NCBI GenBank assembly: GCA_900771365.1
Contig: CAAGNU010000262.1
Span: forward strand, 1 to 25,192
Source of the DNA: Bacteroidales bacterium
GTDB lineage: Bacteria > Bacteroidota > Bacteroidia > Bacteroidales > P3
Direction: 5' to 3'
DNA length: 25,192 nt
In this document: piece by piece, positions 24,667-25,192 of the stretch
Numbering within the stretch: the stretch's first letter is position 1
How the letters are laid out: every line of letters starts with the position of its first letter
Made by a program: the position numbers and the translations under genes
The notes under the pieces: generated by a model
The model's database searches: none
Told to the model about the DNA's origin: nothing
The model's input: the letters and a program-made list of their open reading frames with translations, nothing else

Positions 24667-25058
24667 TGTATTTTCCCTTGAAATTAAGTTTTCTTGGCTG
24701 AAAAAGGCGAGTTTGTTATCATTTGAACTACATTTCCATAAGATTTTATTTGTAGTTTCCACATTTTGAAACCATATTATGCTCTCAAAAATGAAGTGTA
24801 GTCAAATTAAACGAATCATTGCACATTCGATTACTATTTGTGGTTTTCAAATGTTAAAAACGTTAAATCTTCGCTATTTTATCCTTCAACAGAATCTACA
24901 CAACCACTTTTCTACCGTTTTGAGCACAACAAATAGAAATACAACAAGTTGCAAATACCGTGGTTGATTGAGGTTATTTGCATGTTATTTGTTTGTCTGT
25001 TTATCTTGCAAAGTTAGGATTTTGCACTGTAATTTGCAAGAAATGATTCTTTTTTCTT
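24667..25058. other. AT-rich intergenic region of about 390 bp
   Basis: No convincing gene is visible on either strand. The region is clearly richer in A and T than the enzyme genes. It holds the promoter-like inverted repeat at 25004-25041 and scattered TTTGCAA-type words. Short open frames of about 60 codons (24779-24967 on plus, 24571-24762 on minus) have no recognisable product, and no tRNA-like or other structured RNA is evident to me. Confidence 0.6.
25004..25041. promoter_or_regulatory. Inverted repeat containing a promoter core
   Basis: TCTTGCAAA (25004-25012) and TTTGCAAGA (25033-25041) are a perfect 9-bp inverted repeat with a 20-nt spacer. On the minus strand the arms supply TTG (25039-25037), 20 nt, and TAACTTTG (25016-25009), a full match to the -33/-7 pattern. 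The plus strand shows a weaker mirror image. It could give a longer, second transcript of the DUF6088-sensor pair (leader about 415 nt) or serve an unseen small RNA. Confidence 0.42.
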
Positions 25059-25192
25059 TTATTTGCTGCTGAAATTATACTCTCTAGACTTAGCTTCTAT
25101 TTCTAGTGGGCCTTGATCAAATCCATGTATATAATACTGAAGAAGTATTTCTCCATAAAAACCGAATACCCCCATTCTCGTTTGTTGCAAAT
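25059..25192 (-). CDS. 3' end of an unidentified gene, cut by the right edge
   Basis: A frame of 43 codons is open from the window edge to a TAA at 25061-25059. It ends with FDQGPLEIEAKSREYNFSSK and upstream reads RMGVFGFYGEILLQYYIHG. Amino-acid use looks protein-like, and the stop is followed by the intergenic region. I do not recognise the family. Confidence 0.4.
   Translation of the reverse strand, partial: LQQTRMGVFGFYGEILLQYYIHGFDQGPLEIEAKSREYNFSSK

Noticed and set aside
24571..24762. 63-codon minus-strand frame ahead of DUF6088
   Set aside because: It covers the promoter and the inverted repeat, is AT-rich and shows no known motif.
24779..24967. 62-codon plus-strand frame in the intergenic region
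   Set aside because: No family match that I recognise, low-complexity AT-rich composition and no promoter match in front of it.
1..25192. CRISPR array, tRNA, rRNA, transposase or phage genes
   Set aside because: No regular spacer-repeat pattern, no recognisable structural RNA and no transposase or integrase motif was seen in any frame.

Overview
The window is about 25 kb of a Bacteroidota chromosome, most likely Prevotella or a close relative. Four things point there: promoter cores of the Bacteroides type (TTG, about 20 nt, TAnnTTTG); a sensor built from two-component propellers, Y_Y_Y and an AraC-type HTH; 'YDLSGR' C-terminal tails of the type IX secretion kind; and a long series of signal-peptide-bearing glycosidases. 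Every gene I accept lies on the minus strand, so transcription runs from high to low coordinates.

Right edge (25192 to about 24590): the 3' end of an unidentified gene, then an AT-rich intergenic region with two candidate promoters and two inverted repeats. Next comes a DUF6088 / AbiEi-antitoxin-like protein (24586-23978) with no AbiEii toxin partner. Close behind it is a membrane-tethered sensor-regulator (23954-21093) that looks like a hybrid two-component sensor without its kinase and receiver parts.

Carbohydrate locus (20919 to 197): two transcription units. Unit 1 is GH95 then GH35. Unit 2 has eight closely packed genes: GH31, a 1315-aa multidomain protein of unknown activity, GH39, GH97, a GH140/DUF4038-like protein, a heparinase II/III-fold putative lyase, GH88, and a GH43-like gene broken by an in-frame TGA. 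Gaps inside the units are between a 4-nt overlap and about 20 nt. The products carry signal peptides or a lipobox, so they should work in the periplasm, on the outer membrane or outside the cell.

Together the enzymes suggest stepwise breakdown of a branched acidic glycan. A lyase would create unsaturated uronates that GH88 removes, while exo-acting enzymes remove fucose or galactose (GH95), beta-galactose (GH35), alpha-xylose or alpha-glucose (GH31), alpha-hexose (GH97), and xylose, iduronate or related sugars (GH39, GH43). I cannot name the substrate. No SusC/SusD pair is in the window.

The most useful new observation is a pair of matching promoters, one ahead of each unit. Each has a TACCTTTG core, and a 65-nt element sits at exactly the same distance upstream in both (40 of 65 positions identical by eye). 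This is a strong candidate operator for the neighbouring AraC-type regulator and would tie both units into one regulon.
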